A DNA stretch of 64,000 nucleotides from Maritimibacter sp. REDSEA-S28_B5 (GCA_001626765.1 LUOO01000007.1:115694-179693); one strand, 5' to 3'. Positions 17,674 to 27,067 are shown, numbered from the stretch's first letter. The notes: generated by a model from the letters alone, not told the origin. Numbers and translations: made by a program.

Positions 17674-18411
17674 TCACGGGGTGAGTATGGGTTCAAGCTG
17701 CCGCCTGAGGTTTCCATAATGGTCGACAAGGGCACCGACGGCGGCCTCGGCATCGCGTCGAAGCACCGCCTCGACGATCCGGTCGTGTTCCGCCACGTAG
17801 TCCCGGTCGGCAGGCGCGGCAAAGTTCACGAGGGACCGATACCGGTCGTTCCGGTCGAAAAGCTGGCTGCACAGGTCCAGGAGCAGGGGTGATCCGCATT
17901 CGGCGATAAGCGCCATGTGCAGGGCCTTGTGCAGGCGGCGGCGTTCGCCCGCCCGGGCGTCGCGCGCATCGTGATCGGGAAAGGCCTGGGTGAACCAGTG
18001 AAGCGCGAGGACGATCCGGCTTTCCCAGTCCTTGCCGCCCCGCTCGATCGACGCGCGCAGGGCACGGCTTTCGGCCCAGCACCGCATGGAGAGCAGGTCG
18101 TCGAACTCGGCCAGGGTCACGAAGGACACCCGGAAGCCGCGATGTTCGAGCCGGTCGACAAAGCCCTCGGGGATCAGGAGCGACAGGGCCTCCCGCAAGG
18201 GGGACGCGCCGGTGCCGTAGTCGGCCTTGAGTTTCTCGATACGAAGCCGCCGGCCCGCTTCGAGCCGGCCCATGATGATGTCGTCCCGTATCCGGCGATA
18301 GACATCGTACATGAGGAGCGTGCCGCCGCCGCCCGAGGGCCGCTCACCAGCGTCGAGGGCCGCTCCGTCGAAGGCCTGTGTCATGGCGGTCGTTCCCTGC
18401 GGTTCCATCAT
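17674..18411 (-). CDS. GntR-family regulator, FCD (FadR) subgroup
   Basis: 245 residues. The winged helix (about 35-100) contains YDVYRRIRDDIIMGRLEAG and SPLREALSLLIPEG. An FCD ligand domain follows, with histidines in HKALHMALI, EHDRIVEAVL and VDHYGNLRR that usually bind a metal and acid effectors. ATG 18411 overlaps the dctM stop (ATGA); an in-frame ATG at 18384 with AGGGA upstream is an alternative. It sits within the dctPQM - FAH operon, so it probably controls that operon in response to the transported acid. Confidence 0.9.
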   Translation of the reverse strand: MMEPQGTTAMTQAFDGAALDAGERPSGGGGTLLMYDVYRRIRDDIIMGRLEAGRRLRIEKLKADYGTGASPLREALSLLIPEGFVDRLEHRGFRVSFVTLAEFDDLLSMRCWAESRALRASIERGGKDWESRIVLALHWFTQAFPDHDARDARAGERRRLHKALHMALIAECGSPLLLDLCSQLFDRNDRYRSLVNFAAPADRDYVAEHDRIVEAVLRRDAEAAVGALVDHYGNLRRQLEPILTP

Positions 18412-19721
18412 GGCACCAGCGCGAGCGGGATGATCGGGAACATCACGATCAGCGCCAGAACGAACAGCATGGTCAGGGCAAAGGGCAGCGTGCCCAGGAA
18501 GATGTCGCCAAGCGAGATGGTCGGATCATTGAGGTTGGTCTTGATCACGAAGACCGCCAATCCCAGGGGTGGGGTCAGCAATCCGACCTCGACCGCGATA
18601 ATCGTGACGATCCCGAACCAGACCATGTCGACGCCCTGCGCCATCATGATCGGCTGCACCAGCGGCAGGAGGATCAGGATGATCGAGATCGCGTCGAGGA
18701 TCGTGCCCAAAAGCAGGATCGCGAGCAGGTAGAGCAAGAGCAGGACGCCCAGGCTGAACTCGGCCTCGGTGAACCAGGTGCCCAGCAGGTTGGGCAGCCG
18801 CGACAAGGCGAGCATGTTGGCATACATATGTGCCGCGATGATCAGCGCCGAGATCGACGCGGTCACGTAGCCGGTTTCGGTCAGGACGTGCCACAGACCA
18901 CGCAGGGTCAGGCGGCGCTTCGCGATGGCGAGGATCAGCGCGGCAAGGGCGCCGACCCCACCCGCCTCGACCGGCGTGAAAAGGCCGCCGTAGATGCCGC
19001 CCAGCACGATAAAGATGAGCGAGGCGATCGGGATCAGCTTGCCCAGGTCGCGGGCCAGCGACGTGTCGCTGTCCGGCTCCGGCGCGGCGGCTTCTGCCTG
19101 CACGAGGCGGGGATTGATCCGGATCATCAGCCGGATGACCAGCATGAAGGCGCCCGCCAGCAGCAGGCCGGGCAGGATCCCGGCGGTGAACAGGTCGCCG
19201 ATCGAGACCTCGGCGATGATGCCGAAAAAGATCAAGAGCAGGCTGGGCGGGATCAGCATCCCCAGCACCGACGACCCGGCCACCACGCCGACCGAGAAGC
19301 GCGGCGTATAGCCCTGGCGCATCAGCTCGGGCACCGCGAGCTTGGTAAAGACCGACGCCGAGGCGATGGAGCTGCCGTTGATCGCGGCAAAGACCGCGTT
19401 CGCCGCCACCGTCGCCATGCCAAGCCCGCCGGCCACCCGCCGGAACGCGCGCCCCGCGACGTCGAAGGTGTCGCGCCCGACGCCGGACACGCTGACCAAG
19501 AGCCCCATGGCCACGAACAGGGGAATGACGCCGAAGGAATAGCTTTGCAACGAGGTCTCGACGGCCTTGGCCAGCAGGCTCCCGGCCACGTCGATATTGC
19601 CGCGGATCATCCAGGTCGCCACGAAGGACAGCACGAGGAGGACGACGGCGATGTGGATCCCGAGCTGGATCAGCGCGATCATGAGCGCCAGGGAAATCAG
19701 GCCGATGATGGACGGGTCCAT
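18408..19721 (-). CDS. dctM: TRAP transporter large permease subunit (DctM family), system 3
   Basis: 437 residues of hydrophobic helices with DctM hallmarks: INGSSIASASVFTK, SSVLGMLIPPSLLLIF and LLTPPLGLAVFV. It starts MDPSIIG with GGAGCG seven bases before. It lies 15 bases after the dctQ stop and overlaps the GntR start by four bases. Confidence 0.92.
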   Translation of the reverse strand: MDPSIIGLISLALMIALIQLGIHIAVVLLVLSFVATWMIRGNIDVAGSLLAKAVETSLQSYSFGVIPLFVAMGLLVSVSGVGRDTFDVAGRAFRRVAGGLGMATVAANAVFAAINGSSIASASVFTKLAVPELMRQGYTPRFSVGVVAGSSVLGMLIPPSLLLIFFGIIAEVSIGDLFTAGILPGLLLAGAFMLVIRLMIRINPRLVQAEAAAPEPDSDTSLARDLGKLIPIASLIFIVLGGIYGGLFTPVEAGGVGALAALILAIAKRRLTLRGLWHVLTETGYVTASISALIIAAHMYANMLALSRLPNLLGTWFTEAEFSLGVLLLLYLLAILLLGTILDAISIILILLPLVQPIMMAQGVDMVWFGIVTIIAVEVGLLTPPLGLAVFVIKTNLNDPTISLGDIFLGTLPFALTMLFVLALIVMFPIIPLALVP

Positions 19722-19736
19722 GTCAAAACGCTCCGG

Positions 19737-20321
19737 TCAGTCGAAATCGGCAGTGTCGCCGGGCCGCGGTGCCGGGGGCGCCACGAGGGCCGCGGCGGCA
19801 AGCAGGTGGTAGAGCGCCTGCGCCAGGTATTGCAGCACCGTCAGCGCCGAGCCGACGACGATGATCAGAAGGATCGGCCAGATCTCCATCGTGAAGCGCC
19901 CCAGGCTGCCGACATAGGTCCCCTCCTGCCAGGCCTCGACGAACTTCGGGCTGACGTAGCAGGTGATGACCGCGAAGGTGAGCGCGCCAAAGACGTGATA
20001 GAGCGCCTCGAGCGCCTGCCCCAGCCGGGGCCGCGCGGCCTGAAGCCGCGACAGCAACATGTCCGAGCTGATGAAGCGCCCCATGCGCAGGGTGTTGGCC
20101 AGTTGCAGGAAAACGATGCCGACAATCGACAGCGAGACGATCTCGGGCACGCCGTCGATGGGGCGGGACAGCAGCGCGCGGCCCAGGACGTCCGCGTTCA
20201 CGAGGATCATGATCGCGAAGATCCAGGCCGACCCGATCACCGCGAGCGTCGCCGTCGGCAGGGCCATCGCCCGCGAAATCGCGCGGACGATGGTCTCGGT
20301 TCGTTTCGAGTGTCTGGACAC
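19737..20321 (-). CDS. dctQ: TRAP transporter small permease subunit (DctQ family), system 3
   Basis: 194 residues from a GTG start at 20321, with a weak ribosome site. It has four hydrophobic segments and the family region NADVLGRALLSRPIDGVPEI near residues 43-62. It lies between dctP (21 bases upstream) and dctM. Confidence 0.88.
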   Translation of the reverse strand: MSRHSKRTETIVRAISRAMALPTATLAVIGSAWIFAIMILVNADVLGRALLSRPIDGVPEIVSLSIVGIVFLQLANTLRMGRFISSDMLLSRLQAARPRLGQALEALYHVFGALTFAVITCYVSPKFVEAWQEGTYVGSLGRFTMEIWPILLIIVVGSALTVLQYLAQALYHLLAAAALVAPPAPRPGDTADFD

Positions 20322-20342
20322 GTCGTCAGCCCCGTCCGCCTG

Positions 20343-21404
20343 TCATTCCTTGTCCCAGTCGCGGGCAAAGGTCACGCCCGCGTCGCGCGACGCCTGCATC
20401 CAGGCCTCGAGCATCCGCGTGCCCGGCAGGCCCTTTTCATCCGTGGTCGTCACCCAGAGCTGGGCGATGTTGGGCAGCGCGGCGGCCAGCGCGGCGATCT
20501 CGCCCGTCGGCATGTCGTTGATGGTCGCGCCGTTCTCCACGGCCGTTTGCAGGCCTGTCGCCGCGCGCTCTACCGTTGCATCGACAAGCTGGGTCTCGTA
20601 GTCGGCGGCCACCTCCATGAGGATCTCCTGGACCTCGGGCGGAAGGCTTTGCCACTTGTCCTCGTTGATCGTGATGTTGGTGGTCAGCTGCGAGCCGAAG
20701 CCGACGCGGGTGATGATCGGCGCCACCTCGTAGAACTTGAACGAAGGGATGCCGGATTCGAACATCAGGACCCCGTCGTAGACCCCCGTCTTGAGGGAGT
20801 TGTAGTACTCGGACAGGGACCCAGACACGGGCGTCGCACCAGTGCCTTCGAGCCAGTTCGCGGCCAGCCCCGGCGCGCCGAACTTGCGGCCCTCCAGGTC
20901 GTCGAGCGTGTTGATCTCGAACGTGGACAGCATGTGATAGTTCACCAGTCCCGAGATCGCGAGCCGGCGCTGGTTGTGCTTGAGGAACTGTTCGTCAAGC
21001 TCGGGGATCTCTTCGCGCACCTTGTCGAAGGTCGCCATCGTCTGCTTGAGATCGGTGCTCCCGAAGGGGGTGACAAAGGTGATCTGTTCGAGCGGCAGCT
21101 TGGCGCCCTCGAAAAGCGTGTTCACGTAGGCGATGTCGACGATGCCATCCTCGACCGCTTCGAACATGTCGAACTGCCCCGCGATCGTGCCGCCCCAACC
21201 CTTTGTCCATTCGATCTGGTAGTCGCCCGTTTCCGCGAGCCGCCGGTCCACCTCGGGGATCAGGAGGTTTTCGAGGTAGGACACGCCGGTGCTGTGGACC
21301 GGAAGCCCGGCGGCAATGGTCATCCGGATCGTCTCGGCGGCCAGGGCAGGCGTCGCCAGGACGGGCAGGGCCAGGACAAGGGACAGCGGTGTGGCGTTCT
21401 TCAT
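20343..21404 (-). CDS. dctP: TRAP transporter periplasmic substrate-binding protein (DctP family), system 3
   Basis: 353 residues with a Sec signal peptide (MKNATPLSLVLALPVLATPALA, cleavage near residue 22). The DctP domain follows. ATG 21404 is chosen because GGAGGAG is nine bases upstream; the in-frame ATG at 21413 touches that site. It is the first gene of the dctPQM - gntR - FAH unit. The ligand is unknown but probably a carboxylate, as for the family. Confidence 0.9.
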   Translation of the reverse strand: MKNATPLSLVLALPVLATPALAAETIRMTIAAGLPVHSTGVSYLENLLIPEVDRRLAETGDYQIEWTKGWGGTIAGQFDMFEAVEDGIVDIAYVNTLFEGAKLPLEQITFVTPFGSTDLKQTMATFDKVREEIPELDEQFLKHNQRRLAISGLVNYHMLSTFEINTLDDLEGRKFGAPGLAANWLEGTGATPVSGSLSEYYNSLKTGVYDGVLMFESGIPSFKFYEVAPIITRVGFGSQLTTNITINEDKWQSLPPEVQEILMEVAADYETQLVDATVERAATGLQTAVENGATINDMPTGEIAALAAALPNIAQLWVTTTDEKGLPGTRMLEAWMQASRDAGVTFARDWDKE

Positions 21405-21915
21405 GGTAGACATCTCCTCCTCTATGGCCTGGACCCGGTCTCCTCCCCGGTCGCAGGCACGTCTTGATGCGGGTGGTCCGGACCGGTGCGGCGACCGATC
21501 GCACCCGGTTCCGAAGCGGGCACCGGATCAGCGATGAAACCGCCCGATTTGCCATTTTGTCGATAAAACGGCCCGGACGATCCGCGGTAAACAGCGACCT
21601 CGGAAGTGTCCGCAGAGTGAGACGATCCGGTAAGGCAAGGTCTGGCAGGACAAGGTCCGGCGAGGCAACCCCGCGCGACGACCCGTGAAACGCCCCCGTG
21701 AAGCGCCCCTGTGAAGCGGCGGACACCCCGGCCCGCCGGGTGGACAGGGCCTCCATATTTTGCAGCGATATCCGGACACATGACAGCAAATCCCCTTGGC
21801 CCGCTTGCGGTGAGTCGTCGAAAGCTACCCCGTAAAAAAATATAAAATCATAATTGATTTATAAAATATTGGCCGCTATTGGACAAAGCCTGACATGCGG
21901 CACGGAGGAGGACCC
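21405..21915. promoter_or_regulatory. Divergent regulatory region between TRAP 3 and the second FAD hydroxylase
   Basis: 511 bases without a convincing gene. Two sets of short direct repeats occur: a 15-bp unit starting CAAGGTCYGGC at 21636 and 21651 (a weaker copy at 21621), and a 13-bp unit starting GTGAA at 21685, 21698 and 21711. Near the hydroxylase start a very AT-rich block (21835-21870) holds the inverted repeat AAATCA-taat-TGATTT at 21845-21860, a good operator candidate for one of the neighbouring GntR proteins. Open frames here are high-GC shadows. Confidence 0.4.
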
Positions 21916-23625
21916 ATGCAGAACGAAAAGATCGTCATCGTCGGTGCCGGACCCACAGGGCTGGCCGCCGCCTGCCTGTTGCATCAGCGCGGCTACGCGC
22001 CGATCGTCCTTGACCAGCGGACGGAACCCGAAGGCCTGCCGGCCGCCCATGTGATCAACGTCAGGACGATGGAGGTCCTGAGCGAACTGGGCGCGGGCGA
22101 ACGGACCATGGCGGCGGGCGATCCCGACGCCTTCAAGGGGCACATCAACTGGGTCGAGACCCTGGCCGGACGCAAGTTCGGCGTGTTCCAGCTTACCGCC
22201 ATCGACGTGGACGGGGACCGCCCGGTCGCCGGGATCCCGTCGATCAACATCCCGCAGAACAAGCTCGAAACGCAGATCAGGTCCCGGCTCGAAGAGCTGG
22301 GCGGGAAGGTCCTTTACGGCCACAGGGTCACGCAGGTCACACAGGCGGCGGACAAGGCCGAGGTGACGGTCGAAACCGCCACCGGACTCACGGTGATCGA
22401 GGCGGACTGGGTGATCGGCTGCGACGGAGCGGGCAGCACGGTGCGCCGGTCGACCGGCATCAAGATGATCGGTCCCCAGTCCCTGGCCCGGTTCATGACC
22501 ATCTACTTCCGTGCGGACGTGGACCATCTTCTCGGCTCGGACTACGGGGTGCTCTACTGGATTTGCGGACAGGACGTGCGCGGCCTGTTCATCAATTTCG
22601 AGCGGACCTCGCGCAACTGGGCCATGCTGGTGCCGATCGGGGACCTGCCGCTCGAGACCTTTGACGAAGCCGCGGCGCTTCGCATCGTGCGCAAGGCCAT
22701 CGGGGACGAGACCATCCCGGTCGACCTGGTCGGTCTCTCCGGCTGGAACATGAGCGCGCAGGTCGCCGACCGGTATCGCGAAGGCCGTGTCATCCTGGCG
22801 GGCGATGCCTGCCACCGGTTCCCGCCGACCGGGGGGCTCGGGCTGAACACCGGCGTTCAGGACGCGCAGAACCTGGCGTGGAAGCTCGACGCCGTGATCC
22901 GAGGCCTCGCGCCGGTCGGGCTGCTGGATACCTACCAGCAGGAACGCCAGCCGATCGCGCAGCGCAACACCGATCACAGTGTCAGCAACCTTCAGAACAT
23001 GGCCGCGATCGACGAGGCGCTCGGGTTTCACACGCTGGCCCCCATTGCCGCCGAAGCGGCAGAGGGACCCCTGCGCGCCTTCCCCTCGGCCGAGATCGGG
23101 GTTGATGGAGACAGCCCCGAGGCGACGGCGAAACGGGCCCGCGTGGATGCTGCGATCCAGGCCCAGGCGCCGCATTTCTCGCAGGGCGCCGAGGTGGACC
23201 TCGACTTCACCTACCGGCAGGGCGCGCTAAGCACGGAGACCTGCGACCCGGCCGAACCGGGGGCGGGCGGTGCCCATGTCGGCCGCCGGATGCCCTTTGC
23301 CAATGCCGGGCGCGGATGGGACGGCTCGACGCTCGCCTCCGTCGCGCGCGAGGGTCTGACCGTCTTTGCCGATGGGCCGGGCTGGGACGCGGCCGCCGCC
23401 GCTGCCTCGCAGGCCACCGGTCTGCCCGTCACGGTGCGACAGCTCGCGGCGTTCGGCCCGCATGCGGTCGGGCTGATGCAGATCGAGGCGGGCGGCGCCG
23501 TGGGGGTGCGGCCGGACGGCCATGTCTCGTGGATTGCCCGTCACGCCTTGCCCGACCCGGCCGCGGCGCTGATCACCGCCGTGTCGGACAGTCACTGCCT
23601 GGGTCCGAGCGGCACCACGGACTGA
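21916..23625 (+). CDS. FAD-dependent aromatic-ring monooxygenase (class A), second copy
   Basis: 569 residues. It has GAGPTG near residues 9-14, a DG motif (GCDGAGSTVRR), and GDACHRFPPTGGLGLNTG for FAD binding; a thioredoxin-like C-terminal domain follows. It belongs to the same broad family as the hydroxylase at 9845-11539 but is only distantly similar, so it is not a recent duplicate. ATG 21916 follows GGAGGAGGACCC; the 7-residue longer form is rejected. It pairs with the one-domain extradiol dioxygenase 85 bases downstream: ring hydroxylation then cleavage. Confidence 0.92.
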   Translation: MQNEKIVIVGAGPTGLAAACLLHQRGYAPIVLDQRTEPEGLPAAHVINVRTMEVLSELGAGERTMAAGDPDAFKGHINWVETLAGRKFGVFQLTAIDVDGDRPVAGIPSINIPQNKLETQIRSRLEELGGKVLYGHRVTQVTQAADKAEVTVETATGLTVIEADWVIGCDGAGSTVRRSTGIKMIGPQSLARFMTIYFRADVDHLLGSDYGVLYWICGQDVRGLFINFERTSRNWAMLVPIGDLPLETFDEAAALRIVRKAIGDETIPVDLVGLSGWNMSAQVADRYREGRVILAGDACHRFPPTGGLGLNTGVQDAQNLAWKLDAVIRGLAPVGLLDTYQQERQPIAQRNTDHSVSNLQNMAAIDEALGFHTLAPIAAEAAEGPLRAFPSAEIGVDGDSPEATAKRARVDAAIQAQAPHFSQGAEVDLDFTYRQGALSTETCDPAEPGAGGAHVGRRMPFANAGRGWDGSTLASVAREGLTVFADGPGWDAAAAAASQATGLPVTVRQLAAFGPHAVGLMQIEAGGAVGVRPDGHVSWIARHALPDPAAALITAVSDSHCLGPSGTTD

Positions 23626-23653
23626 CGGGCCCCGGCCCCCTGGCCGCCCATGT

Positions 23654-23677
23654 CCCCCGGGCTGGACGGCCCGGGGG
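23654..23677 (+). other. Intercistronic hairpin
   Basis: CCCCCGGGC and GCCCGGGGG form a 9-bp perfect stem with a six-base loop between the hydroxylase and dioxygenase genes. It has no T-run, so it is more likely an mRNA stability or attenuation element than a terminator. Confidence 0.5.
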
Positions 23678-23710
23678 CTGCAACACCCTGAACCAACTGG
23701 AGAGAGAGCC

Positions 23711-24331
23711 ATGAACAGCACTGCGCCCGAGGCATCGGAGTCGGTCATCATTCCCGTCCTGCATCACGTCACGCTCAAGACCGGACGCTTGCAGGAGATG
23801 ATCGACTGGTACGGAACCCTCGTGGGGATGAAGCCGCTTTACCAGTTCGAAGGCGGTGCCTGGATGAGCAACGACCGGGCCAACCATCGCATCGGCCTGC
23901 TGGCGACCCCGGACATCACCGACGACCCGGACTTCCGCATTCACAACGGCATGCACCACTCCGCCTTTGAATACGACTCGATGGACGAGCTGCTCCTGAC
24001 CTGGGAACGGCTGGAAAAACAGGGCATCGTCCCGCATTTCACGGTGGACCACGGTCTGACCACGTCGTTCTACTACGTCGATCCCGACGGCAATTCGGTC
24101 GAGTTGCAGTATGACAACTTCGGGGACTGGGACAAATCCTCGGACTTCATGCGCAATTCGCCGCTGTTCGCCGCCAATCCCATCGGCCAGCCCGTCAGCC
24201 CGCGCAAGATGCTTGCGGCCCGGCGCGCCGGCGTGGACGGGGAGGAGGTGCAGAAAAGGGCCTATGCTGGTGACTATCCCCCGGACGAGGACGATACCTT
24301 CGACGGCCGCTTCGGCAAGGATGCGGTCTGA
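23711..24331 (+). CDS. One-domain extradiol dioxygenase / VOC-family protein
   Basis: 206 residues with one VOC module. The metal ligands expected for a type I extradiol dioxygenase are present: His in LHHVTLK, His in MHHSAFEY, Glu in SVELQYD. The C-terminal 60 residues are charged and outside the fold. Small one-domain relatives of BphC cleave catechols, but other VOC enzymes share the ligands, so the reaction is inferred from the preceding hydroxylase gene. ATG follows GGAGAGAG. Confidence 0.85.
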   Translation: MNSTAPEASESVIIPVLHHVTLKTGRLQEMIDWYGTLVGMKPLYQFEGGAWMSNDRANHRIGLLATPDITDDPDFRIHNGMHHSAFEYDSMDELLLTWERLEKQGIVPHFTVDHGLTTSFYYVDPDGNSVELQYDNFGDWDKSSDFMRNSPLFAANPIGQPVSPRKMLAARRAGVDGEEVQKRAYAGDYPPDEDDTFDGRFGKDAV

Positions 24332-24347
24332 GACGCACCGACGGACA

Positions 24348-24373
24348 GGACCCGGGCGCCCCGCGCCCGGTCC
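24348..24373. terminator. GC-rich hairpin between convergent genes
   Basis: GGAC-CGGGCGC pairs with GCGCCCG-GTCC (one bulged C, three-base loop) between the stops of the VOC gene and the GntR gene. There is no T-run, so termination strength is doubtful. Confidence 0.4.
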
Positions 24374-24376
24374 GGA

Positions 24377-25123
24377 TCACCCGCGGATCGACGACCAGGG
24401 CACGGGAAGCAGCTCGATCATCGTCGTGGGCGTGACGCCGCCCATCTTCTCCGCCGCGTCCAGAACGTCGCGGGCCGTGCGCATGAAGTGCTCGGTCATG
24501 AGATCGCAGGCCTCGTCGGTCTTGCGGGCCTTTGCCAGCTCGGCCAGGTCCGTATGCTCCTGCCGGGCATCCCGCTGCCCGAGCTTGATGCTCATGGCGT
24601 GGGACAGGAACCGGTATCGCTCGGTCTTGGCGTAAAGATCGTTGCGCAGTTCAAGCTGGTAGGTGTTGGGACAGGCCGAGACCAGCGCCAGGTGAAACTC
24701 GGAATGCGCGCGCACCCAGTTGAGCGACGGCCCGGCGCCGTCGGTCTTGTCCCCGGCATCGTCCGCCCGCAGCAACCGGTGCAGCCCGGCGACGACGCGG
24801 GTTTCCCATTCGATATCGCCGTGGCGAATGGACTTGCGCAGGCAGGAGACCTCGATCTCGGTCCGCGTTTCGGTGAGCTGGGAGAACTCGGTCCAGGACA
24901 TCGGCGCGACCGTGTAGCCGCGTTGCGCCTCGGTCACGGACAGGCCGTCCGCAGACAGGCGCGACAGGGCCTCGCGCGCCGCGCCCAGGCTTACCCCATG
25001 CGTGTCGCAGACGTATTTCATCTTGATCTTCGAACCGGGCGCAAGCCGGCACTCGACGATATCCCGGCGGAGGGCCTGGTAGACCATTTCCGTCTGGGTC
25101 GGGGTTTGTTTCAACGCGGGCAT
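24377..25123 (-). CDS. GntR-family regulator, FCD subgroup
   Basis: 248 residues. Winged helix at about 10-75 (MVYQALRRDIVECRLAPGSKI, then SLGAAREALSRLSADGL). FCD domain with histidines in HSEFHLALVSAC, EHTDLAELA and EHFMRTARDV. It lies 87 bases downstream of livM on the same strand, at the end of the tandem ABC transporter genes, and is a likely regulator of them. ATG 25123 has no strong ribosome site. Confidence 0.9.
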   Translation of the reverse strand: MPALKQTPTQTEMVYQALRRDIVECRLAPGSKIKMKYVCDTHGVSLGAAREALSRLSADGLSVTEAQRGYTVAPMSWTEFSQLTETRTEIEVSCLRKSIRHGDIEWETRVVAGLHRLLRADDAGDKTDGAGPSLNWVRAHSEFHLALVSACPNTYQLELRNDLYAKTERYRFLSHAMSIKLGQRDARQEHTDLAELAKARKTDEACDLMTEHFMRTARDVLDAAEKMGGVTPTTMIELLPVPWSSIRG

Positions 25124-25210
25124 GTTCGGCTTGTTTCTGAACTCGGACTGAAATTATGACGACTGGCGGGGCGGTTCAAGATAGGCCCGTCTTGCGCGCC
25201 TCTGGCCTGG

Positions 25211-26194
25211 TCACGCCCCCCCGGCCAAACCGTTGCGCCGCGCGCGCAGGGACTTGACCGTCCGGGCCAGGATCACGACCAGTCCGCGCGGCTCGAACAG
25301 CATGACGCCGATGGCCAGCACCCCCATGGCGGCAAGGTAGAGCGGCCCGAAGTCGCTGAGCGTCTCGCGAAAGACGACAAAGGCGATGGCCCCGACGATC
25401 GGACCCGAGACGGTGCCAAGCCCCCCGATCACGACGACGAAGATGATCATCACCGTCCAGTCCTGGAGGCTGAAGGAGCCGGCCGGGCTGATCCTGAGCT
25501 TTTGCAGCGTGTCCAGCGCGCCGATCACGGCCAGCATGCCGCCGCACAGGGAAAAGAGCACCGCCCGCGTCAGGAGCGGGTTGATGCCCGCCGCGACGGC
25601 GGCCGTCTCGTCGTCGCGCAGCGCGCGGATCGCCAGCCCGGCACGGGACGTGAGCAGAAGCAGCATCGACCCCATCACGACCCCCAGCATCCCGAGGCAC
25701 AGCCAGTAGCTCGTCGCGATCCGGTCGTTGACGCCGGCGCCGAACATCCTGATCGTCTCGGTCGCAAAGGACGACCCGGTGCCGCCGCCGAATTCGGGGC
25801 GCTGGCCCAGGACGAGCATCAGCACCTCGGCAAGCACCCAGGACGCGATGGCGAAATAGGCCAGCCGAAGCCGCGCGAGCAGCAGGAACGAGGGCAGGGC
25901 GACCAGGCAGCCGATGGGAAACGCCAGCGCCAGCGACAGGAAGGGGTGCACCCCGAAAAGCTGGGTCAGCGCGAAGAACCCGTAGGTTCCGAGCCCCACG
26001 AAGGCATGTTGGCCGATGGACACGATCCCGAGGTAACCGGCCAGCAGGTTCCAAAGCTGCGCCACCGCGATCAGGACGAACAGGTCCGTCAGGTAGCGGA
26101 TCTCGCTGCGGCCCAGGAGGAGCGGCCCAAGGGCCAGCAGGGCCAGCGCAAGGGCCAGCACGAGAAGCGAAGAACGAACATGGATCTGGGTCAT
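25211..26194 (-). CDS. livM: Branched-chain-type ABC transporter permease LivM, set 1
   Basis: 327 residues, multi-pass inner-membrane permease of the HAAT family. Conserved stretches LLAGYLGIVSIGQHAFVGLGTYGF and VVIGGLGTVSGPIVGAIAF are present. It is the last gene of set 1 (K-G-F-H-M), three bases after livH. Sets of this type beside aromatic genes often import aromatic acids rather than amino acids. Confidence 0.92.
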   Translation of the reverse strand: MTQIHVRSSLLVLALALALLALGPLLLGRSEIRYLTDLFVLIAVAQLWNLLAGYLGIVSIGQHAFVGLGTYGFFALTQLFGVHPFLSLALAFPIGCLVALPSFLLLARLRLAYFAIASWVLAEVLMLVLGQRPEFGGGTGSSFATETIRMFGAGVNDRIATSYWLCLGMLGVVMGSMLLLLTSRAGLAIRALRDDETAAVAAGINPLLTRAVLFSLCGGMLAVIGALDTLQKLRISPAGSFSLQDWTVMIIFVVVIGGLGTVSGPIVGAIAFVVFRETLSDFGPLYLAAMGVLAIGVMLFEPRGLVVILARTVKSLRARRNGLAGGA

Positions 26195-26197
26195 GGC

Positions 26198-27067
26198 TCA
26201 GCCCACCACCTTGGGAAACAGGCCCTGCGGACGGATCAGCAGGATGACGAGAAAGACGAGGTGCCCGGCAAGCGTCTGGTAGGACACGTCGATACTGGCC
26301 CCGACCATCTGGGCCAGGCCGATCACGATCCCCGCCGCCAGCGTGCCCCAGAGGTTGCCAAGACCGCCGATCACCACGACCTCGAAGGCGATCAGCAGGC
26401 GCGACGCACCGCTGAAGGGATCGAAATTGGTCTTGATCCCCATGAGGACGGCACCGACCGCGACGGTCAGCATCACCATCATGAAGGCCTTGCGGAAGGT
26501 GGCCGTGATGTCCACGCCGATCAGGCGCGCGTTCTCTTCGCTGTCGGACACCGCCCGCACCCGGATGCCGAACCGTGACCGGTAGAGGATAGCCTGGAAG
26601 ATCGCGATCAGGACGATGGCGATCACCAGGATCATCACCGCGAGAACGCTGACATTGATGCCGGGAAAGGGCGAGACCCCGAGCTGTTCGATCGCCCCGG
26701 CATCGAGCTTGCGGGGGTTGGTGCCGAAGAGCAGCAGGAGCCCGTTCTGGATGACCACGGCAAAGCCGAAGGCCACCAGCATCGGAACCAGCGGATCGCG
26801 CCGGTCCACCCGTTCGAAAACCCCCACCTGGAAGGCAAAGCCGCCAAGCAGGGCCAGCGGGATGAGCGCGAGCAGCGCGAGAAAGGGCGAAATCGAAAAG
26901 CTGTCGCAGATGACGAGGGCGACATAGGCGACCAGCACGAGAACGTCGCCATGCGCGATGTTCACGATCCTCAGGACCCCGAACACCAGCGACAGGCCAA
27001 GGGCGTAGATGGCAAAGAGCCCGCCCAGCAGGACGCCCTGGATGACGACATTGGCGATATCAGTCAT
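26198..27067 (-). CDS. livH: Branched-chain-type ABC transporter permease LivH, set 1
   Basis: 289 residues, hydrophobic, with the LivH hallmarks FGVLRIVNIAHGD near the N-terminus and VVIGGLGNLWGTLAAG near the C-terminus. Its start overlaps the livF end by eight bases. Confidence 0.92.
   Translation of the reverse strand: MTDIANVVIQGVLLGGLFAIYALGLSLVFGVLRIVNIAHGDVLVLVAYVALVICDSFSISPFLALLALIPLALLGGFAFQVGVFERVDRRDPLVPMLVAFGFAVVIQNGLLLLFGTNPRKLDAGAIEQLGVSPFPGINVSVLAVMILVIAIVLIAIFQAILYRSRFGIRVRAVSDSEENARLIGVDITATFRKAFMMVMLTVAVGAVLMGIKTNFDPFSGASRLLIAFEVVVIGGLGNLWGTLAAGIVIGLAQMVGASIDVSYQTLAGHLVFLVILLIRPQGLFPKVVG

Noticed and set aside
17698-17720. CRISPR array, tRNA or insertion-sequence ends anywhere in the window
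   Set aside because: No regularly spaced direct repeats of 24-40 bases, no cloverleaf sequences and no transposase frames were found; coordinates given are only a placeholder.
18378-21467. 1029-codon open frame on the plus strand across TRAP system 3
   Set aside because: It is antisense to three well-supported TRAP genes; its translation is low-complexity Arg/Asp/Gln/His-rich, as expected from the complement of hydrophobic codons in high-GC DNA.
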